Source of the DNA: Pseudomonas sp. BMS12
Lineage (GTDB): Bacteria; Pseudomonadota; Gammaproteobacteria; Pseudomonadales; Pseudomonadaceae
DNA length: 48,552 nt
Reading direction: 5' to 3'
Assembly: GCF_001592875.1 (NCBI RefSeq)
Contig: NZ_LSOF01000005.1
Location: 352,461 to 401,012, forward strand
Translations under genes and position numbers: made by a program
Notes under the pieces: model-generated
Database searches by the model: none
What the model was told of the DNA's origin: nothing
Seen by the model: only the letters and a program-made list of their open reading frames with translations
Part shown: one piece after another, positions 16,194 to 25,171 of the stretch
Layout: each line of letters opens with the position of its first letter
Position numbering within the stretch: position 1 is the stretch's first letter

Positions 16194-17225
16194 ATGACTG
16201 CACTGCACCGTATCGAAGTGAAACAGCTGCCCGAGCGCTACGCCCGCGGCTGGCACTGCCTGGGCCTGGCGGCCGACTACCGTGATGGCAAGGCACACCG
16301 GATCGATGCTTTCGGCACCCGTCTGGTGGCCTTCCAGGGCGAGGATGGCCAGCTGCATATCCTCGACGGTTACTGCCCGCACATGGGCGCCGACCTCAGC
16401 GAGGGCTGCGTCGAAGGCAGTTCGCTACGCTGCCCATTCCACGAATGGCGCTGGGGCGCCGACGGTGTGTGCGACGACATTCCCTACGCCAAACGCATCC
16501 CCCCGCGGGCCAAGATCAAGGCCTGGCCGGTACTCGAGCAGAACAACCTGCTGTTCGTCTGGAATGATCCGGAAGGCAATCCACCGCTACCCGAGCAGGC
16601 CATTCCGCGCATCGACGCCTGCTTCGACGACGATTGGGCCGACTGGGCCATCGCCGAGATGACCATCAACACCAACTGCCGCGAGTTGGTGGACAACGTC
16701 GCCGACATGGCGCACTTCGACAGCGTGCACGGCGCGCCGCTGCACTACTTCAGCAACGTCTTCGAGGGCCATGTCGCCATCCAGATCATGCGCGGCACCA
16801 GCGCGCGCCTGTCCGGCGATGACGAGCTGTGCACCGTGGCCAGCTATTACGGCCCGGCCTACCAGATCACCGACATGACCGGTGCGATGAACGGCCAGAC
16901 CATCCACTCGATCCTGCTCAACTGCCACGTGCCGATCGACCAGCACAGCTTCACCCTGCGCTACGGCGTGCTGGTGAAGAAGATCCCCGGCCTGAGCGAG
17001 GAAGACAACCGCGCCATGGCCATGGCCTACGTCGAGCAGGCGCGCGCTGCCTTTTACGAGGACGTGGCGATCTGGAACAGCAAGACCCGGGTGGACAATC
17101 CCCTACTGTGCGACGGCGACGGTCCCGTCTACCAGCTGCGCAAATGGTACGAGCAGTTCTACACCGACCAGGCCGCCGTACCGGCCGAAACCGCCGAACG
17201 CCGCGAATACCTGGTCAAGGGCTGA
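16194..17225 (+). CDS. kshA: 3-ketosteroid 9alpha-hydroxylase oxygenase component, KshA-like Rieske protein
   Basis: A 343-residue Rieske non-heme iron oxygenase. The Rieske cluster ligands are Cys61, His63, Cys80 and His83 (C-x-H ... C-x2-H). The mononuclear iron site is in DNVADMAHFDSVHG, with Asp171, His174 and His179. Flanking segments (RYARGWHCLGL, IPYAKRIPP, NVFEGHVA) are close to those I recall in actinobacterial KshA. KshA hydroxylates C9 of 3-ketosteroids with electrons from KshB; after delta1-dehydrogenation the product opens ring B. The ATG at 16194 follows GGAG at 9 nt. Its reductase lies about 14 kb away at 1764-2816, an unlinked arrangement. The chosen start excludes an unconserved 18-codon extension. 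Confidence 0.85.
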   Translation: MTALHRIEVKQLPERYARGWHCLGLAADYRDGKAHRIDAFGTRLVAFQGEDGQLHILDGYCPHMGADLSEGCVEGSSLRCPFHEWRWGADGVCDDIPYAKRIPPRAKIKAWPVLEQNNLLFVWNDPEGNPPLPEQAIPRIDACFDDDWADWAIAEMTINTNCRELVDNVADMAHFDSVHGAPLHYFSNVFEGHVAIQIMRGTSARLSGDDELCTVASYYGPAYQITDMTGAMNGQTIHSILLNCHVPIDQHSFTLRYGVLVKKIPGLSEEDNRAMAMAYVEQARAAFYEDVAIWNSKTRVDNPLLCDGDGPVYQLRKWYEQFYTDQAAVPAETAERREYLVKG

Positions 17226-17309
17226 TCCCGCGCCGCCGAGTGGCGTTGCCTGGACCCTCAGGTAGCGCCTATCCTCGGACGCCTATAAAAACAACAGAGC
17301 GCAACCATC

Positions 17310-18440
17310 ATGGCTCACCCCCTACCCCTCGATGCCTTCAGCGAGATGCTCGGCAACCTCTACCAGGGTCCGTTGGAAAACGTGCCGTGGTCGAGCTTCC
17401 TCGGCCAACTCAACCATTTGCTCGCCAGCAAGTACGTCACCTTCATCCTGCGCCCACCGAGCCACTCGGTGGACGGACTGATGGTCAACACCAACGGCAC
17501 CTCGGCCGAGGCCACGGCGTCCTACAACAAACACTTCTACGCGATGGACCCCTTCGTCGGCCTGCCCAACCGCCAGGTGGTGTGCAATACCGAGTTCATT
17601 CCGCTCGAGGAGTGGACCGGTTCGGAGTTCTACAAGAACTTCCTCGAACCAGTGGGGGTACTGCACATCCTCGGCGCCGACATCAACACCAGCGACGGCG
17701 TGCAATGCCGCATCCGCATCAGCCGCGGCCCCGAGCACCCGCCCTTCACCACTGCGGACAAGGAGCTGCTGGCGCTGTTCGTGCCGCATCTGGAGCGCTC
17801 CGTGCAGCTGCACGTGCGCCTCAACCGCTACGAATCCGAGCGCAACCTGTATGCCGGCGCGGTCGACCAGATGGCGGTGGGCACCATCATCCTCGACGAG
17901 GACGGCAAGGTGCTGCAGACCAACCAGGTGGCCGAACAGCTGCTGCAAAGCAAGGACGGTCTCAAGCGCGTCGACGACGGCCTGCAGGTCGGCAACCCAC
18001 GCGACAACCAGGAGTTCCGCCGCCTGGTCAAACAGGCCCTGCTGGCGCAACGCAGCAACAACCCCTCGGTGGTCGAGGCGCTGCGCGTGCAACGCCCGTC
18101 CGGTCGCGCCGACCTGGGCATCATCGTGCGCTCGGTGCCGCTGTCGGAATGGAACGAAGGCAAGCAGTGCCCCTCGGTCGCGATCTTCATCAGCGACCCC
18201 GAGCAGCAATCCAGTGCGCCGCAGGAGATCGTCCGCGCCCTGTTCGACTTCACCCCGGCGGAAACCCAGCTGGCCATGCTGCTGGCCAACGGCCTGACCC
18301 TAGACGAGGCCTCGGAGGAACTCGGCATCAGTCGCAACACCGCGCGCGCGCACCTGCGCTCGACCTTCTCCAAGACCGGCGTAACCCGCCAGACCATGCT
18401 GGTGCGCCTGATCCTGCGCAGCGTGGCCACCCTCGGCTAA
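17310..18440 (+). CDS. LuxR-type transcriptional regulator (candidate regulator of this cluster)
   Basis: A 376-residue protein with a C-terminal LuxR/FixJ helix-turn-helix at about residues 313-370 (TPAETQLAMLLANGLTLDE, then ELGISRNTARAHLRSTFSKTG). The 300-residue N-terminus has no receiver Asp and no acyl-homoserine-lactone domain I recognise; it looks like a PAS/GAF-type sensing region with a central VDQMAVGTIIL segment. It lies 84 bp downstream of the KshA-like gene on the same strand. A -10-like TATAAA is at about 17284, but no clear GTCC-N4-GGAC site precedes it. LuxR HTH proteins bind short palindromes near -41, which fits the six sites here, so it is the best candidate for their ligand. 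Confidence 0.85.
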   Translation: MAHPLPLDAFSEMLGNLYQGPLENVPWSSFLGQLNHLLASKYVTFILRPPSHSVDGLMVNTNGTSAEATASYNKHFYAMDPFVGLPNRQVVCNTEFIPLEEWTGSEFYKNFLEPVGVLHILGADINTSDGVQCRIRISRGPEHPPFTTADKELLALFVPHLERSVQLHVRLNRYESERNLYAGAVDQMAVGTIILDEDGKVLQTNQVAEQLLQSKDGLKRVDDGLQVGNPRDNQEFRRLVKQALLAQRSNNPSVVEALRVQRPSGRADLGIIVRSVPLSEWNEGKQCPSVAIFISDPEQQSSAPQEIVRALFDFTPAETQLAMLLANGLTLDEASEELGISRNTARAHLRSTFSKTGVTRQTMLVRLILRSVATLG

Positions 18441-18486
18441 GGGCCTAGAGCTCCCCTCATCCACTCACCGGAGAGGGGCCACCCAC

Positions 18487-18505
18487 CTAGTCCGTCGGGA
18501 CGATG
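18487..18505 (+). promoter_or_regulatory. Operator site D (before the Nudix gene)
   Basis: CTAGTCCGTCGGGACGATG has the core GTCC-GTCG-GGAC at 18490-18501. A weak -10-like GATGCT lies 22 nt after the GGACGA half. The Nudix ATG is about 60 bp downstream, which suggests that this gene belongs to the same regulon as the catabolic genes. Confidence 0.65.
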
Positions 18506-18563
18506 CCGAGCAGTCGCAGCCGGAAGATGCTGTGCCAGTGTCCACCCCGCAGGGGCGAGAGCC

Positions 18564-19112
18564 ATGCGCCAGCTACCCACCATTCTCAAGACCGAGCTGC
18601 TCGCCGAGAGCGGCCACTTCCAGATCGAGGCCCTGCACCTGCAGTTCAGCAACGGCCAGCAGCGCATTTACGAGCGTCTGCGCGGCACTGGCTACCGCTC
18701 GGTACTCATGGTCGCCTTGCCCGATCCCGAACACGTGTTGCTGGTGCGTGAATACGCAGTGGGCGTGGAAGGTCGCGTGCTAGGCCTGCCCAAGGGCGGT
18801 GCCGAACACGGCGAAAGCTACCTGCAGGCAGCACAACGCGAATTGATCGAGGAAACAGGCTTGCGCGCCAGGCGCCTGACCGAACTGGGCGAGCTTACCC
18901 TGGCGCCCGGCCATCTTTGTCACCGCTGCCAGGTGGTACTCGCCGAGGATCTACAGCCCGCCAGCGGCGATGGCGACGAGCCGGAAGCCCTGGAACTGGT
19001 GCGGGTCCCCCTAAGCGAACTTCACGATCTGGTGGCCCATGGCGAACTGCAGGAGGCGCGCGCCATTGCAGCGCTGTTCATGGCCATGGGCGCCCTGGCC
19101 CGACGCGTCTGA
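18564..19112 (+). CDS. Nudix hydrolase, NudE-like
   Basis: A 182-residue Nudix protein. The full Nudix box fits G-x5-E-x7-REL-x-EE-x-GL (GGAEHGE then RELIEETGL, residues about 78-100). The N-terminal part, which begins MRQLPTILKTELLAES, resembles NudE, an ADP-compound hydrolase that cleaves NADH, ADP-ribose and Ap3A. Housekeeping nudE usually sits near cysQ; here it lies next to a catabolic regulator and under operator D, so it may be a second copy serving the pathway, perhaps in NAD or CoA turnover. ADP-sugar pyrophosphatase is an alternative. The N-terminal ATG is the only one consistent with the family length. Confidence 0.85.
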   Translation: MRQLPTILKTELLAESGHFQIEALHLQFSNGQQRIYERLRGTGYRSVLMVALPDPEHVLLVREYAVGVEGRVLGLPKGGAEHGESYLQAAQRELIEETGLRARRLTELGELTLAPGHLCHRCQVVLAEDLQPASGDGDEPEALELVRVPLSELHDLVAHGELQEARAIAALFMAMGALARRV

Positions 19113-19137
19113 ACAGGTTTGTCACTCGCTCGGCGAT

Positions 19138-19155
19138 CTAGTCCATTTGGACGAG
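19138..19155 (+). promoter_or_regulatory. Operator site E
   Basis: CTAGTCCATTTGGACGAG has the core GTCC-ATTT-GGAC at 19141-19152. TAAGGT starts 22 nt after the GGACGA half, at 19177. The only gene-like frame downstream is a 54-codon peptide, so this site either controls that peptide or is left over from a gene now lost at the cluster edge. Confidence 0.6.
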
Positions 19156-19221
19156 GCCGGACTATTGCGCAGCCCCTAAGGTGAAGTCACAACAACAATC
19201 GTGCCCGCGCCGAGGCTCGCC

Positions 19222-19386
19222 ATGAAAACATCCACCTGCGCAACCCTGCTGCTTGCCATCGCCGGCCTGGCTCTCGGCCTGCTGCTGACACCGCGTCCAC
19301 AGCCACAGATCACCCTTCTCACCTGCCCACCGGCCCAAGGTGGCTGCTATTTTCCACCACCATCCATCGGCCGTTTGATGCCCTGA
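19222..19386 (+). CDS. Small exported or membrane peptide, unrecognised
   Basis: A 54-residue frame whose first 25 residues (Thr/Cys, then a Leu/Ala/Gly core ending near LLLTP) look like a signal peptide or single membrane anchor. A short tail with two cysteines follows (TCPPAQGGCYF). GAGG lies 6 nt upstream, and operator E is about 70 bp upstream, which supports expression. Another frame stays open after the stop (IHRPFDALMGSTPKSAVV...), so a longer ancestral gene cut by a frameshift is possible. I do not recognise the family. It marks the right end of the catabolic cluster. Confidence 0.45.
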   Translation: MKTSTCATLLLAIAGLALGLLLTPRPQPQITLLTCPPAQGGCYFPPPSIGRLMP

Positions 19387-19630
19387 TGGGCTCTACTCCG
19401 AAGTCGGCTGTGGTGGTCGAGGATATCTGGACGCTAGCCTGACGCTCACCCGCCAGTGATTCGGTTTTCACTGGCACCCACTCCATTTCAGGCCGCTGAA
19501 TACTCCCGTGATCAAGCATGCTGTCCCGGCAATTGCTGCATAACTGTCATGGTCTACTCATCCCGCCCCATGAAACGCCGATATTCCTGCACCGAGCCCA
19601 GGAGTTGCTCAACTGTCTGCCGAGGACTCC

Positions 19631-20305
19631 ATGACTCAACAGATAGCGGTAAGTCATGACGCTATATTCCAGCGCCGCCAGCTGCGGATTGGGGTGACCA
19701 TGGAGCGGACTGCACGTGAGCTGCGCGGCGTGAGCTGCATTGGCTTCAATCAAGGCCCTCCTCCGAAGGAGGCAATCTGCAGTAGCAAGATGTTCGGTGC
19801 GCGCCAAACAGAGCTGCCACCGATTCGCGAAGCGCTTGCCGCATATGTGGCTAGAGCCGCTGAGAAACTACGCGCTCAGAGCTCACTATGCAGCACGATT
19901 CACGTAGGCCTTCAGACCCAATTGGCTGACCTGGATGGGCCCCGCTATGCAAACGCAGTGACCCTGGCTCTACCTTCCCCAACAGATGACACTCGGGAGA
20001 TTCTGGCGCTCGCCCAGCGCGGCCTGAGTCAAATCTACAGACCAGGTTATCCATTCTCTAAGTGCAGCATCCTGCTCATGGATCTGAGTCAGCGAGGCGA
20101 GCTAACGCCAGATTTGTTTGCACCCAAACCACGCAGAGGCTCAGAGCAGCTCATGGCTACTGTCGACCAAATCAATAAGCTGCAAGGAAGGGGCGCGGTG
20201 CGGATTGGACGGATTCCGGTGAAGCCGAAGTGGGCAATGCGCAGAGAAATGCTGAGCCAGAGGTATACGACGCGTTGGGATGAAGTGATTGGGGTGCGAG
20301 GATAG
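19631..20305 (+). pseudogene. umuC: UmuC/RulB-type DNA polymerase V subunit, C-terminal remnant
   Basis: The 224-codon frame matches only the C-terminal part of the Y-family polymerase UmuC/RulB. It has the helix MERTARELRG, the little-finger domain pieces CSSKMFG and AAEKLRAQ, the PGYPFSKCSILLMDL strand and the conserved end RYTTRWDEV. The whole N-terminal palm with catalytic acidic residues is absent; upstream bases to 19387 give no matching frame, so it is a truncated remnant. Base composition is visibly lower in G+C than the flanking genes. UmuDC/RulAB pairs are often carried on plasmids and integrative elements, so this is probably debris of a past insertion next to tRNA-Pro. The first 15 codons may not be original. 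Confidence 0.8.
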
Positions 20306-20357
20306 GCTTTCTTAGATGGGCAAAATCCGGTCGACCTAGGTCACGACTGCCTCAAAG

Positions 20358-20649
20358 CGGCCAGAAGCGGACGGTTTTGGCTTATAAATAAATCAGCTCA
20401 TGTTTCCGTCCCTTTCCACATGTAACTCTAAGGAGCTGCCAAGTGATCACGGAGCTTGAAGAGACAGCCTTTCCTAATCTCTATGCTCGCTTTGTTGGAC
20501 TGTTCCAGGGCACTAAGCCCTGGCTAACGGTGGTTGAAAAGCATCAGTTGCAGATCAAAGCCAACCCCTATTCCCAATCGCAGATACAGAGGGAATACCG
20601 TGTTGAATCGCCCCTGTTTTCCTAGACCCAGAATGACCGCTTCTGGCCG
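20358..20649. repeat. 13-bp inverted repeat flanking a small frame
   Basis: CGGCCAGAAGCGG at 20358-20370 and its complement CCGCTTCTGGCCG at 20637-20649 bracket the 60-codon frame at 20443. The similarity extends a little through a CGACT block beside each copy. This could be the ends of a small decayed mobile unit or two independent intergenic repeats. Confidence 0.5.
20443..20625 (+). CDS. Short hypothetical frame, GTG start
   Basis: A 60-codon frame begins with GTG 7 nt after a strong AAGGAG, giving a peptide that starts ITELEETAFPNLYARF. It has no signal peptide, membrane segment or motif that I recognise. The good ribosome-binding site argues for translation; the setting (lower G+C, flanking inverted repeats, beside a UmuC remnant) argues that it may be the front of a truncated mobile-element gene. 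Confidence 0.4.
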   Translation: MITELEETAFPNLYARFVGLFQGTKPWLTVVEKHQLQIKANPYSQSQIQREYRVESPLFS

Positions 20650-20682
20650 TTAGTCGCCCCTCACCCTAAGCCGACGTCATCT

Positions 20683-20775
20683 ATGCTGCAGCAGGTGGAC
20701 TGGCGCCCCTATCCGATTCTGCAACGCCATTTTCAGCGGTGGCACAAAAAGTGGCACAAAAACTCGACTCAGTAA
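20683..20775 (+). pseudogene. Possible C-terminal scrap of an integrated-element gene, with 12-bp tandem repeat
   Basis: A short frame ends QRWHKKWHKNSTQ and stops at 20773-20775. The last part is made of two tandem copies of GTGGCACAAAAA (20739-20750 and 20751-20762). Lys/Trp/His-rich ends like this are seen on some phage-derived proteins, but I cannot name the family. No start signal is evident. It may be the end of a gene whose body was lost, sitting 60 bp from tRNA-Pro. Confidence 0.3.
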
Positions 20776-20793
20776 AAATCATCGCCCATAAAA

Positions 20794-20828
20794 AAATCCA
20801 GTCACCGCTAAGTGACTGGATTTTTTAG
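20794..20828. terminator. Terminator after tRNA-Pro
   Basis: AATCCAGTCAC and GTGACTGGATT form an 11-bp stem with a 6-nt loop. A-runs on one side and T-runs on the other allow termination on both strands. It begins a few bases beyond the tRNA 3' end. Confidence 0.9.
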
Positions 20829-20835
20829 GGTTTTT

Positions 20836-20912
20836 TGGTCGGGACGGAGTGATTCGAACACTCGACCCCTTGCACCCCATGCAAGTGCGCTACCGGGCTG
20901 CGCTACGCCCCG
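20836..20912 (-). tRNA. tRNA-Pro (anticodon GGG)
   Basis: A 77-nt tRNA with the acceptor CGGGGCG/CGTCCCG, encoded CCA, T-loop GTTCGAATC and an anticodon stem CTTGC/GCAAG around ATGGGGT, giving anticodon GGG. It resembles E. coli proL. The 3' end faces the decayed patch at 19387-20830, which is where an element integrated at a tRNA gene would lie. Confidence 0.97.
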
Positions 20913-20994
20913 ACGATGCTTACGTGTTACTGCAAGCGGGGAGGACTTTACAATAAGCTGCTGAATTGTGGAAGTTTTTTTTACCGCAGCAGGC

Positions 20995-21351
20995 TTATTT
21001 GCGAAGTACCAACAGCAAATCCTCAAGCTCGACAATCATCTGTCGAATCATCTGCTTGTACTGAGTGGTGTCGTCCTTGGCCTCATCACCGGAGAGACGC
21101 TGCCGCGCCCCGCCAATGGTGAAGCCCTGGTCATACAGGAGCGCTCGAATCTGGCGGATCATCAGCACGTCTTGGCGCTGATAATAGCGACGGTTACCTC
21201 GACGCTTTACCGGATTGAGCTGGGGGAACTCCTGTTCCCAGTAACGCAAAACATGAGGTTTGACGGCGCAGAGGTCGCTGACTTCGCCAATGGTGAAGTA
21301 GCGTTTGCCAGGTATAGGCGGTAGCTCGTCGTTATGACTTGGTTCCAGCAT
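20995..21351 (-). CDS. MerR family transcriptional regulator (PA2737-like)
   Basis: A 118-residue protein with a MerR-type winged helix: [20 protein letters not shown] at about residues 18-37, then a wing with RRGNRRYY at 50-57 and a helical tail. It lacks an obvious metal-binding cysteine set. This short MerR protein follows ihfA in all pseudomonads I can recall. Its start codon lies 20 bp inside the end of ihfA, so the two are translationally coupled. The target is unknown. Confidence 0.92.
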   Translation of the reverse strand: MLEPSHNDELPPIPGKRYFTIGEVSDLCAVKPHVLRYWEQEFPQLNPVKRRGNRRYYQRQDVLMIRQIRALLYDQGFTIGGARQRLSGDEAKDDTTQYKQMIRQMIVELEDLLLVLRK

Positions 21352-21634
21352 ATGCCTCTACTCTGGCCTTCAATTTCTGGCCCGGACGAAAGGTGACGAC
21401 ACGGCGAGCCGTGATCGGGATTTCTTCGCCTGTTTTGGGATTACGACCCGGGCGCTGACGCTTGTCGCGCAGGTCGAAATTGCCGAAACCGGACAATTTG
21501 ACCTGCTCGTTGTCTTCCAGCGCGTGGCGGATTTCCTCGAAAAACAGCTCCACCAACTCCTTGGCTTCCCGCTTATTCAGGCCAAGCTCTTCATACAGAC
21601 GTTCCGCCATCTCAGCTTTCGTCAGAGCCCCCAT
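21332..21634 (-). CDS. ihfA: Integration host factor subunit alpha
   Basis: A 100-residue HU/IHF-family protein starting [13 protein letters not shown], with the conserved [22 protein letters not shown] arm with its DNA-intercalating proline, and a basic C-terminus. It pairs with IhfB to bend DNA in replication, recombination and sigma-54 promoters. It directly follows pheT (3 bp gap), the usual order pheS-pheT-ihfA. Confidence 0.97.
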   Translation of the reverse strand: MGALTKAEMAERLYEELGLNKREAKELVELFFEEIRHALEDNEQVKLSGFGNFDLRDKRQRPGRNPKTGEEIPITARRVVTFRPGQKLKARVEAYAGTKS

Positions 21635-21637
21635 ACG

Positions 21638-24016
21638 CTACTTCCTTAACGTGGCGTTGAACCTTTCTTCCAGCGAGGTGATGATGTTTTGCGTAGTTGT
21701 ATTCACCTCATCGTCATTAAGAGTGCGCGATGGATGTTGCCAGGTCAAGCCGACAGCCAGGCTTTTTCTATGCGGATCAATACCTTTACCGTGATAGACG
21801 TCAAATAGCTTGAGGTCGGTAAGCCACTCGCCCGCTGCCTCGCGGATGGCGGTGAGGAGCGCTTCCGCCGGCTGTTCGCGATCGGCCAGTAGCGCCAGGT
21901 CGCGACGCACCTCAGGGAAGCGCGACAGTTCGCTGAAGAGTGGCATACGCCCAACGGCCACTTCCGCCAGCACCAGTTCGAACAGGAATACCGGCTGACT
22001 TAACCCGAGGGTCTTGGCCAGCTCCGGGTGCAGCGCCCCCATGAAACCAACCAGCCGCCCTTTCCGCTCAACGCGTGCGGTCTGGCCCGGATGCAGGGCC
22101 GGATGCTCGCCCGGCACGAAGCTGAAGTCATCGGCGGCGCCGGCATAACCCAGCAGCGCTTCGACATCAGCCTTGAGGTCGTAGAAGTCCACGCTCTCCC
22201 GGCCGTTAGCCCAGCCTTCCGGCAGGCGACTGCCGCTGATCACGCCAGCCAGCATGGCCTCCTGCTTCAAGCCTTCGAGCTGGCCGACGAAGCGCAGGCC
22301 GCTCTCGAACAAGCGCACACGCGACTGTTGGCGATTGAGGTTGTGCTCGAGCGCCTTGACCAGGCCCGGCCATAGCGAAGAACGCATCGCGGCCATGTCA
22401 GCGGAAATCGGGTTCGCCAGCTGCAGCGGCGCCACGCCCGGGTTAAACAGTTCGAACAGCTTGGGGTCGATGAAGCTGTAGGTGATGGCTTCCTGGTAGC
22501 CGCGAGCAACCAACAGGCGACGCAGGGCTGGCAGCTCGGCACGGGCCTCGGCCTTGGCCTGCGGCGCCAGGCGGGCCTGCGGGTAGCGCACCGGCAGGCG
22601 GTTGTAGCCGTACAGGCGACCCAGCTCTTCGATCAGATCCACTTCCAGGCTGATGTCGAAGCGGTGGCTAGGCACGCTGACCTGCCACTGGCCGGAGCCT
22701 TGGGCGGTCACGCCCAGACCCAGCGCGACGAGCAGGCGCTCGACCTCGGCACCGTCCATATCCATGCTCAGCATCTGACTGATGCGTTCGGCACGCAGAG
22801 TGATCGGCGCGACATTCGGCAGGTCAGCGGCGCTCGCCACCTCGATGATCGAGCCGGCTTCGCCGCCGACGATCTCCAACAGCAGCGCAGTGGCACGCTC
22901 CATGGCACTGCGCGCCAGCTGCGAGTCGACGCCGCGCTCGAAGCGATGCGAGGAATCAGTGTGCAGGCCATAGGAACGGGCCTTGCCAGCCACCGAGATG
23001 GTGTCGAAGAAGGCGCTTTCGAGGAACAGGTCGCGGGTCTTGCCGCTGACGCCGCTGTGCTCGCCGCCCATCACGCCAGCGATGGCCAGGGCGCGGTTGT
23101 GGTCGGCGATCACCAGGGTGTCGGCGCGCAGGCTGACTTCCTGGCCGTCCAGCAAAACCAGCTTCTCACCCTCTTCCGCCATGCGCACGCGGATGCCGCC
23201 GTTGATCTCGGCGAGGTCGAAGGCGTGCATCGGCTGACCGAGCTCGAGCATCACGTAGTTGGTGATGTCGACTGCGGCATCGATGCTGCGGATGTCGGAG
23301 CGGCGTAGGCGCTCGACCATCCACAGCGGAGTCGGCTTGGACAGGTCGACGTTGCGGATGACACGACCCAAGTAGCGCGGACAGGCCTTGGGCGCCAGCA
23401 CTTCGACCGGGCGCACTTCGTCATGGACTGCAGCAACCGGCGCGACCGACACCACCGATACCGGCGTGCCGTAGATGGCACCCACTTCACGAGCCAGGCC
23501 GGCCAGCGACAGGCAGTCGCCACGGTTGGGAGTCAGGCCAATCTCGATGCTGGCATCATCCAGGCCCAGGTAAGCGCGGATGTCCTGGCCGGCCGGGGCG
23601 TCCGCCGCCAGCTCCATCAGGCCACTGTTGTCGTCGCTGATCTGCAGCTCGGAGGCCGAGCAGAGCATGCCCTGGGACTCCACACCGCGCAGCTTGGCCT
23701 GCTTGATCTTGAAGTCGCCCGGCAACTCGGCGCCGATCATGGCGAAGGGAATCTTGATGCCGGCGCGGGCATTTGGCGCGCCGCAGACCACCTGGAAGGT
23801 GGCGCTGCCGTTGCTGACCTGGCACACGCGCAGCTTGTCGGCGTCCGGGTGTTGTTCGGCGCTGAGGATCTCGCCTACCACCACGCCGCTGAACTGGCCG
23901 GCGACCGGGATCACGGCGTCCACCTCGAGGCCAACCATGGACAGGCGGGCTACCAGTTCGTCACGCGATACCGCCGGATTTACCCAACTGCGCAGCCACT
24001 GTTCACTGAATTTCAT
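21638..24016 (-). CDS. pheT: Phenylalanyl-tRNA synthetase beta subunit
   Basis: A 792-residue PheT of normal length. The N-terminal tRNA-binding (EMAP-like) domain, about residues 40-150, includes HPDADKLRVCQV. The B3/B4 region (about 210-390) contains the editing site, and the C-terminal ferredoxin-fold anticodon-binding domain ends near residue 790 with LAVGLTWQHPSRTL. With PheS it forms the alpha2beta2 enzyme that charges tRNA-Phe. It lies 43 bp after pheS and 3 bp before ihfA on the same strand. No anomaly is seen. Confidence 0.98.
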   Translation of the reverse strand: MKFSEQWLRSWVNPAVSRDELVARLSMVGLEVDAVIPVAGQFSGVVVGEILSAEQHPDADKLRVCQVSNGSATFQVVCGAPNARAGIKIPFAMIGAELPGDFKIKQAKLRGVESQGMLCSASELQISDDNSGLMELAADAPAGQDIRAYLGLDDASIEIGLTPNRGDCLSLAGLAREVGAIYGTPVSVVSVAPVAAVHDEVRPVEVLAPKACPRYLGRVIRNVDLSKPTPLWMVERLRRSDIRSIDAAVDITNYVMLELGQPMHAFDLAEINGGIRVRMAEEGEKLVLLDGQEVSLRADTLVIADHNRALAIAGVMGGEHSGVSGKTRDLFLESAFFDTISVAGKARSYGLHTDSSHRFERGVDSQLARSAMERATALLLEIVGGEAGSIIEVASAADLPNVAPITLRAERISQMLSMDMDGAEVERLLVALGLGVTAQGSGQWQVSVPSHRFDISLEVDLIEELGRLYGYNRLPVRYPQARLAPQAKAEARAELPALRRLLVARGYQEAITYSFIDPKLFELFNPGVAPLQLANPISADMAAMRSSLWPGLVKALEHNLNRQQSRVRLFESGLRFVGQLEGLKQEAMLAGVISGSRLPEGWANGRESVDFYDLKADVEALLGYAGAADDFSFVPGEHPALHPGQTARVERKGRLVGFMGALHPELAKTLGLSQPVFLFELVLAEVAVGRMPLFSELSRFPEVRRDLALLADREQPAEALLTAIREAAGEWLTDLKLFDVYHGKGIDPHRKSLAVGLTWQHPSRTLNDDEVNTTTQNIITSLEERFNATLRK

Positions 24017-24059
24017 GCTGTCTGTTCTCCTTAAGCGAATTCGATACGGGTCATGCGGC

Positions 24060-25127
<1,068 letters not shown>

Positions 25128-25171
25128 TCTTTGACGTTGCCACCGAGCAAGCCCGGTGATTGTCGGGGGAC

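Noticed and set aside
19547..19807. 86-codon minus-strand frame over the start of the UmuC remnant
   Set aside because: No motif, no ribosome-binding site, and it overlaps sequence that matches UmuC on the other strand.
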